Source: G963665005 sp963665005 (GTDB lineage Bacteria; Bacillota; Clostridia; Christensenellales; SZUA-584). From it: a stretch of 64,000 bases of DNA. Position 1 is the first letter of the stretch. The number at the start of each line of letters is the position of its first letter. The stretch spans positions 1,364,001-1,428,000 of the forward strand of contig CAXXTQ010000001.1 in assembly GCA_963665005.2 (NCBI GenBank), written 5' to 3'. This document shows positions 54,813 to 62,845 of this stretch, piece after piece. Below the pieces are notes generated by a model, which saw nothing but the letters and a program-made list of their open reading frames with translations, had not been told where the DNA came from and did no database searches. The translations under genes were made by a program, and so were the position numbers.

Positions 54813-54989
54813 ATGGATAAGAAAATCAAAATTGAACAGCTTGACACATACGGGATCGGGCATAACTGCCTGATATCCGCCGTCAAGATCGGGAAAACAA
54901 AGTTCATCGTTTCCAGTTACTTTGAAAAAAACAGGCCGTTTACCGATACGATGGATAAGGTGATCGAGAAGCGGATAAAGGCGTCTTAA
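54813..54989 (+). CDS. Small TnpW-like element protein
   Basis: A 58-residue protein: KIEQLDTYGIGHNCLISAVK then IGKTKFIVSSYFEKNRPFTD and a basic end DKVIEKRIKAS. The IGxTxxxVxSxF...K...I pattern resembles the TnpW family found next to large serine recombinases in Tn4451-like elements. AGGAGG at 54801-54806 fixes ATG 54813, 10 nt after the relaxase stop. Function unknown. Confidence 0.6.
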   Translation: MDKKIKIEQLDTYGIGHNCLISAVKIGKTKFIVSSYFEKNRPFTDTMDKVIEKRIKAS

Positions 54990-55043
54990 GATTGTGCTAT
55001 TTGGTATGGCGTGAAAGCAGCATTCGGAGTATAATTGAAGCAG

Positions 55044-55084
55044 GGCTCCCGCAAAGCCATTTGGCTTTGTGGAAAAGAGGAGCC
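55044..55084 (+). other. Nested hairpin in the recombinase leader
   Basis: Outer stem GGCTCC/GGAGCC (55044-55049, 55079-55084) and inner stem CAAAGCC/GGCTTTG (55052-55058, 55063-55069). A further imperfect CGCATT/AATGCG stem lies at about 55098-55121. No T-run. Possible leader-RNA control or recombination-site structure in the 200 nt before the recombinase gene. Confidence 0.5.
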
Positions 55085-55189
55085 AACCCGAAGCATTGCG
55101 CATTGCGCTTCAGCGTAATGCGATGAGCGGAGGGTATTGCGACGAGCTAAGCTACTTTGGATGCTGCTTTCTTATTGAAAGGAGTTTTT

Positions 55190-56869
55190 ATGAAGCAGTA
55201 CAAAGTAGGAATTTATTTACGGTTGTCACGGGACGATGGAACGGACAGCGAGAGCATGAGCATATCCCATCAGCGGACTTTGCTCACGGACTATGTAAAC
55301 GAAAGGGGTTGGGAGATCGAAGATACCTATATCGACGACGGCATCAGCGGCACAACGTTTGACAGGCCGGGGTTTCAGCGTTTGATTGAGGATATCGAAA
55401 AGAAGCGTATCAACATGGTGATAGTCAAAGACTTGTCCCGGCTGGGCAGGAACTATTCGCATGTGGGGCATTACACGGATTGCTTTTTCCCGAAGCACAA
55501 CGTCCGGTTTATCGCTATAGGCGATAACGTGGACAGTGAAAAGGACAACGACTTTGCCGGGTTTCTGAACGTGATTCATGAGCATTACGCCAAGGACACA
55601 TCGCGGAAGATTAAGACCACCAAGAAAACGCAGATGAAGAAGGGTGAGTTTATCGGCAGTCAACCGGCGATGGGATACAGGCGTGATCCAAGCGACAAGC
55701 ATAAGCTCGTCATCGAGGAAGACGGTTCGGAGATTGTCCGCAGGATATTTCATCTGTATGTGATGGGCGAGAGCGCACGGCATATCGCGGAAGTTTTCAA
55801 CAAAGAAGGTATACCCACTCCGAGAGTTCATTTCTTCAAACGGGTTGGAAAGCCGAATCCGTATACACAGGATGCTGAAACCTGGGGTAGCGCGACGATA
55901 TTGAGGATGCTTAGGAATCAGGTGTATATCGGCCACATGGCGCAGGGAAAACGGCAGAAGAAGAGTTTTAAGATGAAACGTCGGGATGTTGTACCGCAGA
56001 ATGAATGGGTAGTTGTTAAAAACACACATGAACCAATAATCGATGAGATTACCTGGAACCGTGTACAGACCATTCTAAAACGCAATAAAAGGAGCGCTAA
56101 ACCGAGATTACGGGATGATAAGACGGTTGCTCTGTTCTCCGGTAAAGTGCGCTGTGCGGACTGCCAAGCGGTGATGACGTATACGTATTCCAAGAATACT
56201 GTGTATAAGCCATATTATAAGTACCGTTGCAGTACATACAGTAATCAGGGCAAAACCGCTTGCAGCTATCATGCAATATTAGATGATGAGCTGAAAGCCA
56301 TCGTGATGGCGGAGATTCAGAAGTTTTCAAAAATTGCTTCATGCTATGAAGATGAACTGCTGAAAAAGTTGATTGATGTCAACAGCAACATAAAGTTGAA
56401 AAACAACAGCTTTATTGAAAAGCAGATTCGCAGAACAAGCAGAGATCTTCAGGGGATAGCACCTAAAATTGATGTGTTGATTGAACAAATGGCTAACGGC
56501 AATATTTCTGAGCAGATGTTTAAGAAGCTTATGAATCAGTACGAGCAGAAGCAGAATGATTTATCTGAGAAGCTGGCGGAGCAGAAAGCTGAATTGTCTC
56601 GTATCAAAGATGACATAGGAAATATACAGCACTTGATTGATTGCTTTAAGGAAAGAATGTACATTGAAAATCTTGATAGAGAAACGATTGTAGAGCTAAT
56701 TGACTACATTGAGGTTTTCAAGAAGGAAAAAGTAGGCGAAGAATATCTGCAGAGAGTTGATATCCACTTTAACTTTGTCGGGCAAATATCAGCAGAACAG
56801 TTCCAAGAGCTGAAGGACTATATCCAACAGCAAGAAGATAATCAAACCCAAATGGTACAGGTTATATAA
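55190..56869 (+). CDS. Large serine recombinase (TnpX/TndX type)
   Basis: A 559-residue recombinase. The resolvase domain has VGIYLRLSRDDG (catalytic Ser), the IDDGISGTTFDRPGFQ segment and VIVKDLSRLGRNY (active-site Arg). A recombinase domain follows (ATILRMLRNQVYIGHMAQGK), then a zinc-ribbon (VRCADCQAVM and YRCSTYSNQGKTACSYH) and a C-terminal coiled coil. AAAGGAG at 55178-55184 fixes ATG 55190; the longer frame from 55157 is not needed. It excises and integrates the mobilizable element at its att sites. Confidence 0.95.
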   Translation: MKQYKVGIYLRLSRDDGTDSESMSISHQRTLLTDYVNERGWEIEDTYIDDGISGTTFDRPGFQRLIEDIEKKRINMVIVKDLSRLGRNYSHVGHYTDCFFPKHNVRFIAIGDNVDSEKDNDFAGFLNVIHEHYAKDTSRKIKTTKKTQMKKGEFIGSQPAMGYRRDPSDKHKLVIEEDGSEIVRRIFHLYVMGESARHIAEVFNKEGIPTPRVHFFKRVGKPNPYTQDAETWGSATILRMLRNQVYIGHMAQGKRQKKSFKMKRRDVVPQNEWVVVKNTHEPIIDEITWNRVQTILKRNKRSAKPRLRDDKTVALFSGKVRCADCQAVMTYTYSKNTVYKPYYKYRCSTYSNQGKTACSYHAILDDELKAIVMAEIQKFSKIASCYEDELLKKLIDVNSNIKLKNNSFIEKQIRRTSRDLQGIAPKIDVLIEQMANGNISEQMFKKLMNQYEQKQNDLSEKLAEQKAELSRIKDDIGNIQHLIDCFKERMYIENLDRETIVELIDYIEVFKKEKVGEEYLQRVDIHFNFVGQISAEQFQELKDYIQQQEDNQTQMVQVI

Positions 56870-56892
56870 CCTGAATATCTGGGAAAAAAGAA

Positions 56893-56916
56893 AGACGACA
56901 CATTGAGTGCCGTCTG
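56893..56916 (+). terminator. Hairpin after the recombinase gene
   Basis: A 9-bp stem with one mismatch (56893-56901 with 56908-56916), short loop, weak tail. Possible terminator near the element's right end. Confidence 0.45.
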
Positions 56917-56970
56917 TAGGTGGCGGTCAGATAGTATTAACTGCGAAACTTTTCAATAGAATAATAACAA

Positions 56971-57018
56971 GATTTTTCTCCTTATAAGAGGATTTTTCTA
57001 AGTACCAAAAGAAAAATC
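56971..57018. repeat. Three GATTTTTCT sites upstream of parB
   Basis: Direct copies at 56971-56979 and 56991-56999 and an inverted copy (AGAAAAATC) at 57010-57018. Centres are 20 and 19 bp apart, about two helical turns. This is the spacing of iterated protein-binding sites (operator or centromere-like) just before the parB gene. Confidence 0.5.
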
Positions 57019-57042
57019 ACAACTGAATTAAGGAGAGAAAAA

Positions 57043-57948
57043 ATGAAAGGAACAAAAAACCACAAGGAAACACGTGATATAGCTTTTATAGATATATCCA
57101 AGCTAAAGCCATTTTTTAAACATATATTTGACGTTCGAGATGATGAACAAATGCATGAATTGTCAGAGAGTATTAAGCATAATGGAGTAATTGAGCCAAT
57201 TATTGTACGCCCAATAACTGATGAAGAATTCGAATATGAAATAGTTGCAGGACATAGGCGAACAAGAGGAACAGGGCTTGCAGGACTTACATGCATCCCA
57301 TGTGATATAAGAGAGTTGGACAATGCAACCGCTACTTTAACTATGATAGACAGCAATCTTCAGCAACGTGATTCCATACTTCCAAGTGAAAAAGCATGGG
57401 CTTATAAATACAAGCTTGAAGCGATAAAATCACAGGGGAAACGGAACGATCTAACTTTGTCGCAAGTTGCGACAAAGTTAAGAAGTGATACAATACTTGC
57501 AAGTAAAAATAATGAAAGTAGAGATACTCTTTATAGATATATCCGCCTAACGAACCTCATTCCCCCTCTACTTGATAAGTTAGACGAAAAGAAGTTAGCT
57601 TTTATCCCTGCGGTTGAGCTGTCGTATTTAAAGTCAGAAGAACAGGAATGGCTGTATGATATTCTGTACCGGGAAGAAAATTTCGGAGTGCCGCTGGCAC
57701 AGGCACAAAAGCTAAAGGGCATCAGCCAGAACGGAAAACTCACATATGAAAAGATTGATAAAATAATAATATCGAGAAATCTTGAACCACCCAAAGCGAT
57801 AAAACTACAATATACAGTGGTTAAGGATTTCTTCCCACCGGATACTACGCCAAAGGAATATGAAATAACGATACAAAAAGCGCTGACGGAATGGTTTAAC
57901 AACCATCCTAAGAAAAGCCAACCCGAAGAACAGACGCTTCAGAGATAA
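57043..57948 (+). CDS. parB: ParB-like partition/nucleoid protein
   Basis: A 301-residue ParB/RepB/Spo0J-type protein. The N-terminal ParB/Srx domain has FDVRDDEQMHELSESIKHNG and GHRRT (box II, nucleotide contact); the helix-turn-helix region lies about residues 130-180 (ESRDTLYRYIRLTNLIPPLL). No ParA gene is adjacent. AAGGAG precedes the ATG and three spaced GATTTTTCT sites lie upstream. It is the first gene of the larger element. A truncated relative is at 15117-15395. Confidence 0.88.
   Translation: MKGTKNHKETRDIAFIDISKLKPFFKHIFDVRDDEQMHELSESIKHNGVIEPIIVRPITDEEFEYEIVAGHRRTRGTGLAGLTCIPCDIRELDNATATLTMIDSNLQQRDSILPSEKAWAYKYKLEAIKSQGKRNDLTLSQVATKLRSDTILASKNNESRDTLYRYIRLTNLIPPLLDKLDEKKLAFIPAVELSYLKSEEQEWLYDILYREENFGVPLAQAQKLKGISQNGKLTYEKIDKIIISRNLEPPKAIKLQYTVVKDFFPPDTTPKEYEITIQKALTEWFNNHPKKSQPEEQTLQR
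57452..57480. repeat. 29-nt perfect palindrome inside parB
   Basis: 14-bp arms (57452-57465 and 57467-57480) around a central G, covering codons for T-L-S-Q-V-A-T-K-L. An equivalent palindrome with different arm sequence lies at the same codons in the remnant at 15358-15380. CTAACTTTG, a half-site, recurs at 57977-57985. Confidence 0.85.
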
Positions 57949-57984
57949 CAAATTAAATAGTTATCAAAGAAATATACTAACTTT

Positions 57985-58008
57985 GAACGTCAATTTGGCG
58001 TTCTTTTT
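57985..58008 (+). terminator. Rho-independent terminator after parB
   Basis: A 9-bp stem with one G-T pair (57985-57993 with 57995-58003) and five T after it. It separates parB from the membrane-protein/parM operon. Confidence 0.8.
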
Positions 58009-58089
58009 AATTTTCTACACTCAAATTTTGTTTTACTTTTGCTCAGGTATATACTTTTAGTGAGTAACAAAGCGAAAGGAGTGAAAACA

Positions 58090-58425
58090 GTGTCATATCT
58101 CATTGGATATTTAATAATAGGAATTTACCACCTCATAAAATGGACGGTCTTTAAATCACGGTTATGGATTGCGGCAATACCCGTTACCGTCACGTTCATA
58201 TTCTTTTATGGGTGGTACGAAGCAAACACGATGCTTGCAGATATTATTGGAATAGTCTTGATTGCAAGCGTTTTGGCAAGTTGGATTGTTACTTTGATTA
58301 AGAAGATTAAGGACAATAAACTTGAAAGAGCATATTTGGTTAAAAGAGCATATGAAAAATATGGTGAGCCCATTGTTCTAAAGAAAAGGAATACTAATAT
58401 GAGTGACATGGCAAAAGAAAACTGA
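58090..58425 (+). CDS. Small membrane protein of the element
   Basis: A 111-residue protein with three hydrophobic segments (YLIGYLIIGIYHLIKW; LWIAAIPVTVTFIFFYGWY; DIIGIVLIASVLASWIVTLI) and a basic C-terminal tail. The GTG at 58090 follows AGGAG at 58077-58081; the frame from 58039 has no ribosome site. It lies 19 nt upstream of parM, so they are probably co-expressed. I do not recognise the family; conserved small membrane proteins are common in this position of integrative elements. Confidence 0.7.
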   Translation: MSYLIGYLIIGIYHLIKWTVFKSRLWIAAIPVTVTFIFFYGWYEANTMLADIIGIVLIASVLASWIVTLIKKIKDNKLERAYLVKRAYEKYGEPIVLKKRNTNMSDMAKEN

Positions 58426-58444
58426 AATGGAGGAAAGATAAAAC

Positions 58445-59359
58445 ATGATAATTGGAATCGATCACGGATACGGCGTTATTAAAACCGCACACTTTTCATT
58501 TACCACTGGTATTTCAGAATATGAGAAAGAGCCGTATACCTCAAAGAATGTAGTTAAGTATCAGGATAAGTATTATATCTGCGGAAGTGGTAGACAATCA
58601 TTAATCCGTGATAAAACAGCAGACGACAGCTATTATATCCTTACCCTTGTGGCAATCGCAAAGGAGCTTGATTACAGAAATGCAGGAACAAAAGTTAATA
58701 TAAGTATTGCGGCAGGCTTGCCGTTAACGGGTTTTGGCAGAGATAAGGAGAAATTCACGAAGTACCTAAAGCGGTCTTGTTTTCAGCCTGTGAGATTTGA
58801 GTTTGAGGAAAGTACTTATAAAATAGTTATTGATAATGTGTATATCTATCCGCAGGGGTATTCAGCCATCATCGACTATATCGGAAAACTGAAAAATGAG
58901 CCGTCGGTTATCGTGTGCGATATAGGTAGTTGGACAATTGATGTTATGCGCCTTGATCAAGGCGTACCAAATGCTGATACTTGCAGAAGCCTTGAACACG
59001 GTATTATCCGAATGATTGATAATACCCTCGAACAGGTGCGCAGAAGTACGGGATTATCCGTCACATCGGCACAAATTGAGCAGATACTGAAAGGCCAACC
59101 TTGCAGTATGGATGAAAAGGCAAAAACCATAATATCTGAACAGGGCAGATTGTATGCGGACAAGCTGTTTCGGATATTAAATGAAAGTGGATTTGATGTC
59201 GCTGCTATACCGATAATATTCTTAGGGGGTGGCGCACAGCTTATTAAAAACAATATGACCAACGTTAAATTTGCGGCTATGAGCATAATCGATGACGTGA
59301 AGGTGAATGCCATCGGATACGAGAAGATTGCAAAGCTCAAAGAGGGTGAAAACAGATGA
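58445..59359 (+). CDS. parM: ParM/StbA-type actin-like ATPase
   Basis: A 304-residue actin-fold protein. MIIGIDHGYGVIKTA is the phosphate-1 motif, VCDIGSWTIDVMRLDQG the phosphate-2 motif and IPIIFLGGGAQLI the adenosine motif, with VNISIAAGLPLTGFG between. It forms filaments that move plasmids or element copies apart in type II segregation. GGAGG at 58429-58433 supports the ATG. It overlaps by 4 nt with the ParR-like gene, the usual parMR order. Confidence 0.88.
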   Translation: MIIGIDHGYGVIKTAHFSFTTGISEYEKEPYTSKNVVKYQDKYYICGSGRQSLIRDKTADDSYYILTLVAIAKELDYRNAGTKVNISIAAGLPLTGFGRDKEKFTKYLKRSCFQPVRFEFEESTYKIVIDNVYIYPQGYSAIIDYIGKLKNEPSVIVCDIGSWTIDVMRLDQGVPNADTCRSLEHGIIRMIDNTLEQVRRSTGLSVTSAQIEQILKGQPCSMDEKAKTIISEQGRLYADKLFRILNESGFDVAAIPIIFLGGGAQLIKNNMTNVKFAAMSIIDDVKVNAIGYEKIAKLKEGENR

Positions 59360-59619
59360 CAGACAAGCGATTAAGTATAAGGCTTAACCTTGAAAAGCTC
59401 TCTCATAAAAAGGCAGATGAAATACTATCCGCATTACCCAAAAGGCGAAAAAGCGAATATGTGGTTAACGCCATCATCATGGCAAATGGACAGGATAATC
59501 TATACAATATGATAAAGGATGCGGTTAAAGAGGGTTTTAAGGAATTGCCTATCTACAAAGCTGATACCAAAGGGGCTATTGAAAATGTCGCTGTTGATTA
59601 TTTGGAAAGCTTAAAATAG
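59356..59619 (+). CDS. ParR-like adaptor protein
   Basis: An 87-residue protein whose N-terminal RLSIRLNLEKLSHKKADEIL and RRKSEYVVNAI resemble a ribbon-helix-helix DNA-binding fold. The C-terminal half is acidic and probably contacts ParM. It is encoded in an ATGA overlap after parM, so it is the expected centromere-binding adaptor. The matching centromere (parC) was not identified. Confidence 0.75.
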   Translation: MTDKRLSIRLNLEKLSHKKADEILSALPKRRKSEYVVNAIIMANGQDNLYNMIKDAVKEGFKELPIYKADTKGAIENVAVDYLESLK

Positions 59620-59639
59620 TAAGAAAGGATGTAATATTG

Positions 59640-59918
59640 ATGAATGCACAGGATGTTATGAAATTAAACACCATAAGTTTAATAGATATTTCAAACATCG
59701 AAGATGATAATTATTTCGGTGAAGGTTGGGCTTTGTTGCATTTGGACAACGAAGATAATATCAAAGGATTGCATTACAGGGCGATAGCTGATGAAGAATT
59801 TAACTACAAACATTATATCGCAGAAAATGACATCGCTCAAGATGATGTAGTATACCATGGATTTATTGAAGAATATATCTTCTTTGTGACTGAGATAAAG
59901 TATCAAAACAATACGTGA
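59640..59918 (+). CDS. Hypothetical acidic protein
   Basis: A 92-residue acidic protein (ISLIDISNIEDDNYFGEGWA, DEEFNYKHYIAENDIAQDD) with no signal or membrane segment. AAAGGA lies 11 nt before ATG 59640. It follows the ParR-like gene by 20 nt and is closed by a terminator. No family recognised. Confidence 0.6.
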   Translation: MNAQDVMKLNTISLIDISNIEDDNYFGEGWALLHLDNEDNIKGLHYRAIADEEFNYKHYIAENDIAQDDVVYHGFIEEYIFFVTEIKYQNNT

Positions 59919-59950
59919 ACAATTAACCTAACAACACATCAATAATCATT

Positions 59951-59980
59951 ACCATCTGTAAAAAACAGGTGGTTTTATTT
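59951..59980 (+). terminator. Rho-independent terminator before the Tad-like genes
   Basis: A 9-bp stem with one G-T pair (59951-59959 with 59965-59973), AAAAA loop and a T-rich tail. It ends the segregation operon. Confidence 0.82.
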
Positions 59981-60007
59981 TACCCGAAAATGAAAAGGAG
60001 AATTAAA

Positions 60008-60793
60008 ATGAAAATCTTTAAGAACAAACTGGTAATTGGTATCTTGTGCATTCTTGTCGGATTGGCGGTAGGCTTTCTGGCGCTACCAAAAGTAGCTGAA
60101 AGACAGAATGAAGAAATAACGATTGTCAAAGCGAAAACATTCATTCAGCAAGGCACAGAGATAACCAGCGATATGCTTGATACGGTAACAGTAACTGCTG
60201 ATGTTATTCAAAACGGTATCGAACAGACTGAAAAAATAAAAGGCAGATATGCAGTAACAGACATATATGAGGACGATTTTTTCACACAGGATAAAATTTC
60301 TGACATGGTGACAAGTGAAAACTTATTACAGTTAGCATCCGCAAAAGGCAAACAAGTAGTATCAATCACCCTACCCTCATTGGCATCAAGCGTATCGGGC
60401 AGACTGCAATCAGGCGATGTTGTTACCATTATGACAACAAGCAAAAATACAAATCTTGATATGGCACTTGAACCTGACGCGGAATACGAATCATCTGAAA
60501 ACAATACATATATTATTTCAGAGCTGAAATATTTGGAAGTTTGTACGCTGACAACGGTCAATGCGGCAGATGCAAGAGTGGAATCCCATCCCGTTGACGG
60601 AGAGCAGAACGAACTGCCTGTTACTATCTCGTTCTTTGTGAGTGAAAAGCAAGCGCTTAAACTTGCGGAAATAGAACAGAATACACAAATCCATATCGCT
60701 TTTGTGGCTAGAGGTATTATTACAAGTCAATACATAGCGGATGAGGATAGAGTATTAAATACGGATTTTTCTATTGATACGGAGGCGAAATAA
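60008..60793 (+). CDS. CpaB/RcpC-like SAF-domain protein (Flp pilus assembly)
   Basis: A 261-residue protein: an N-terminal membrane anchor (LVIGILCILVGLAVGFLAL), a SAF domain (VKAKTFIQQGTEITSDMLDT), then a CpaB-like domain (KQVVSITLPSLASSVSGRLQ) and a beta-rich C-terminus. In Tad systems CpaB/RcpC forms part of the periplasmic or wall-side channel. AAAGGAG at 59994-60000 fixes ATG 60008. It begins a tightly packed operon with ATPases and TadB/TadC-like proteins. Confidence 0.82.
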   Translation: MKIFKNKLVIGILCILVGLAVGFLALPKVAERQNEEITIVKAKTFIQQGTEITSDMLDTVTVTADVIQNGIEQTEKIKGRYAVTDIYEDDFFTQDKISDMVTSENLLQLASAKGKQVVSITLPSLASSVSGRLQSGDVVTIMTTSKNTNLDMALEPDAEYESSENNTYIISELKYLEVCTLTTVNAADARVESHPVDGEQNELPVTISFFVSEKQALKLAEIEQNTQIHIAFVARGIITSQYIADEDRVLNTDFSIDTEAK

Positions 60794-60794
60794 T

Positions 60795-61508
60795 ATGATT
60801 TTGGCAATTTGGGGGCAGAATGGTACAGGCAACAGCGTTTTGGCGAATGCACTTGCGGAACTTTTCGCAAAAAATAACGTAACGCTGCTTATCAACACAG
60901 ATTTAACACAGCCAACATTACCCATCATGCTATCAGGTTATAATATTGATAACACGCAATCTCTGGGCAGGGCCTTAAATATTGGTATGAAGGATGTAAA
61001 AAATTATATGCACCAACATCCTAAAAACAAAAAGCTGTATTATGCAGGGCTTACCGATAAGGACAATATTCTAAGCCATGAAATCGGGCTTGAAGCAGGT
61101 GCATTTGTTAATTCATTTATGGATAATTGCGCTCAAATGGAAGAGCATATCATCATCGACCTTTCGTCACAAAGAAATGACCCTTTTCTGCCATACGCAT
61201 TAACACATGTAGCTAAAATCATCATGCCTCTTGTGCCGAATACCAAAGGTATAGCGCGTCATATGGCATGTATGGAGCTTGTTAACCAAATGGGCGCTGA
61301 GGAAAAAATATTGCCTATAGCGGTCAATGTGTTCCGTTTCCATGATATTAAAAAAGTTGAAAAGCTGACAGGAATTAATTTTGCAGTAGCATTGCCTTTC
61401 ATAACAGAAGTTTCCATGTGTATGGATACGGGCAAAAGTGTCATGGATATACCCAAGTATGCAAAGCAAGTGAAAAAGCTGTTTGCTATGTTGGAGGTCA
61501 GAAAATGA
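60795..61508 (+). CDS. CpaE-like MinD-fold ATPase with altered Walker A
   Basis: A 237-residue protein of the CpaE/TadZ (MinD/ParA-like) type. The N-terminal P-loop reads AIWGQNGTGNSVLANALAEL: the invariant Lys of G-x-x-x-x-G-K-S is Asn. The rest of the fold is present (LLINTDLTQPTLP, HIIIDLSSQRNDPFLPY). TadZ proteins position the pilus machine, sometimes without ATP hydrolysis, so the change need not abolish function. GGAGG at 60781-60785 precedes ATG 60795, and the next gene overlaps in ATGA. Confidence 0.78.
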   Translation: MILAIWGQNGTGNSVLANALAELFAKNNVTLLINTDLTQPTLPIMLSGYNIDNTQSLGRALNIGMKDVKNYMHQHPKNKKLYYAGLTDKDNILSHEIGLEAGAFVNSFMDNCAQMEEHIIIDLSSQRNDPFLPYALTHVAKIIMPLVPNTKGIARHMACMELVNQMGAEEKILPIAVNVFRFHDIKKVEKLTGINFAVALPFITEVSMCMDTGKSVMDIPKYAKQVKKLFAMLEVRK

Positions 61509-62845
61509 ATAGAACATTTAAAGAATTGCTTTACAATAAGCAGATCAAGGATGACTTGCCACAACAGGAAAACGCATATGCCCTGCTGATTGATAAAGTT
61601 AGAAGTTATCTTAGCCAAAATTATGCGGAAGAACTATCACTGTCAATAACAGACAACGCGCAGGCAGATATAATAAAAAATATTATCAGCAGTTACATTG
61701 AGCAGAATAATCATCATATAAAAGGCTTTGATGGCAAGGAATTAACAGATACATTATATACCGATATGATTGGTTTTGGCTTTTTGGATAAGTATATCAA
61801 AGACCCCGATGTTGAAGAAATTGACGGCAATAGTTGGTGTGATATAGAGATCATTACGAAGAACAGCAGATACAAGATTGATGAACATTTTTTAAACCCA
61901 CAAGCGGCGCAGGATGATTTAAGGAAAATGACGAGGTTGGGCGGCGTTACACTTGATGAGAGCAATCCCGATGTGCAGAGCTTTATTGCAAACGGAACAA
62001 GGGTATCGGCAATGATACCTCCGCTTGTTGATAAAGAAAGCGGCGTAGTGTTTTCAATAAGAAAGCAAATTATATCCAAAGTAAGCAAAAAGCAGCTTGT
62101 CAAATGGAAAACCGCAACCAGTGAGATGCTTGACTTCATCGTGTTTTGCGTCGAATACGGTGTATCACTTGGTTTTGCAGGGAAAACATCAAGCGGTAAA
62201 ACAACCGATATTTCATTTGTACTCAATGCCATTGATAAGCGAAACCGTATTTTTTGCATTGAGGAAACGAGGGAAATTGATCTATATAGCATTAGTGAAA
62301 ACGGTAATGTAAACAATAGCGTTATACCTACACGTACTCGTTCAAGTGACAACAAAGCACTAAATATTGATATGAACGATCTGCTCCGTACTTCGTTACG
62401 ATATACGCCCGATGTAATATGCGTGGCTGAAATGAGAAGCGGTGAAGCAATGGTGGCACAGGAAGCAAGCCGCACCGGGCATGTAGTTGTAACTTCACTT
62501 CATGCCAATAGTGCAAGAAAAGCATATCACAGAATACTATCCATGTGCCAGATGTCAAACACACGGATACCTACAGAGTATCTCATGCACTTCATCGTAG
62601 AAGCGTACCCCATTATGGTGTATAAAAAGCAATTAAAGGACGGTTCTCGGCGTATCATGGAGATTGTGGAAGCTGTAGGAGTTGAGAACGGTAATGTTAA
62701 GGCAACCACGTTGTATAAGTATAATTTTTTAACAGATTCTTTTGAAAAGGTCAATAACATATCCGATGAACTTGCACAAACAATGCTCGAAAATGGAGCA
62801 AATAAAAAAGATATTGAGCGTTTTACAGGAGGTAACACAAGATGA
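61505..62845 (+). CDS. CpaF/TadA-type secretion ATPase
   Basis: A 446-residue type II/IV secretion ATPase. Walker A is GFAGKTSSGKTTD, Walker B lies near PDVICVAEMRSGEAMVAQEA, with the His-box TGHVVVTSLHANSARKAY typical of this family. The N-terminal part has the usual IDGNSWCDIEI strand region. It powers pilus assembly or conjugative secretion. Its start overlaps the CpaE-like stop by 4 nt, and its stop overlaps the TadB start. It is the most conserved member of the operon. Confidence 0.92.
   Translation: MNRTFKELLYNKQIKDDLPQQENAYALLIDKVRSYLSQNYAEELSLSITDNAQADIIKNIISSYIEQNNHHIKGFDGKELTDTLYTDMIGFGFLDKYIKDPDVEEIDGNSWCDIEIITKNSRYKIDEHFLNPQAAQDDLRKMTRLGGVTLDESNPDVQSFIANGTRVSAMIPPLVDKESGVVFSIRKQIISKVSKKQLVKWKTATSEMLDFIVFCVEYGVSLGFAGKTSSGKTTDISFVLNAIDKRNRIFCIEETREIDLYSISENGNVNNSVIPTRTRSSDNKALNIDMNDLLRTSLRYTPDVICVAEMRSGEAMVAQEASRTGHVVVTSLHANSARKAYHRILSMCQMSNTRIPTEYLMHFIVEAYPIMVYKKQLKDGSRRIMEIVEAVGVENGNVKATTLYKYNFLTDSFEKVNNISDELAQTMLENGANKKDIERFTGGNTR

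Larger units (their letters stand above)
52140..56930 (+). mobile_element. Mobilizable element with MobV relaxase and large serine recombinase (Tn4451-like)
   Basis: Contains, in order, a sigma-like protein, a MobV oriT, a MobV relaxase, a TnpW-like protein and a large serine recombinase. The order resembles integrative mobilizable elements related to Tn4451. Exact ends were not found: no matching att core could be seen between about 51950-52139 and 56870-57042. It borrows conjugation machinery in known relatives. Confidence 0.7.
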
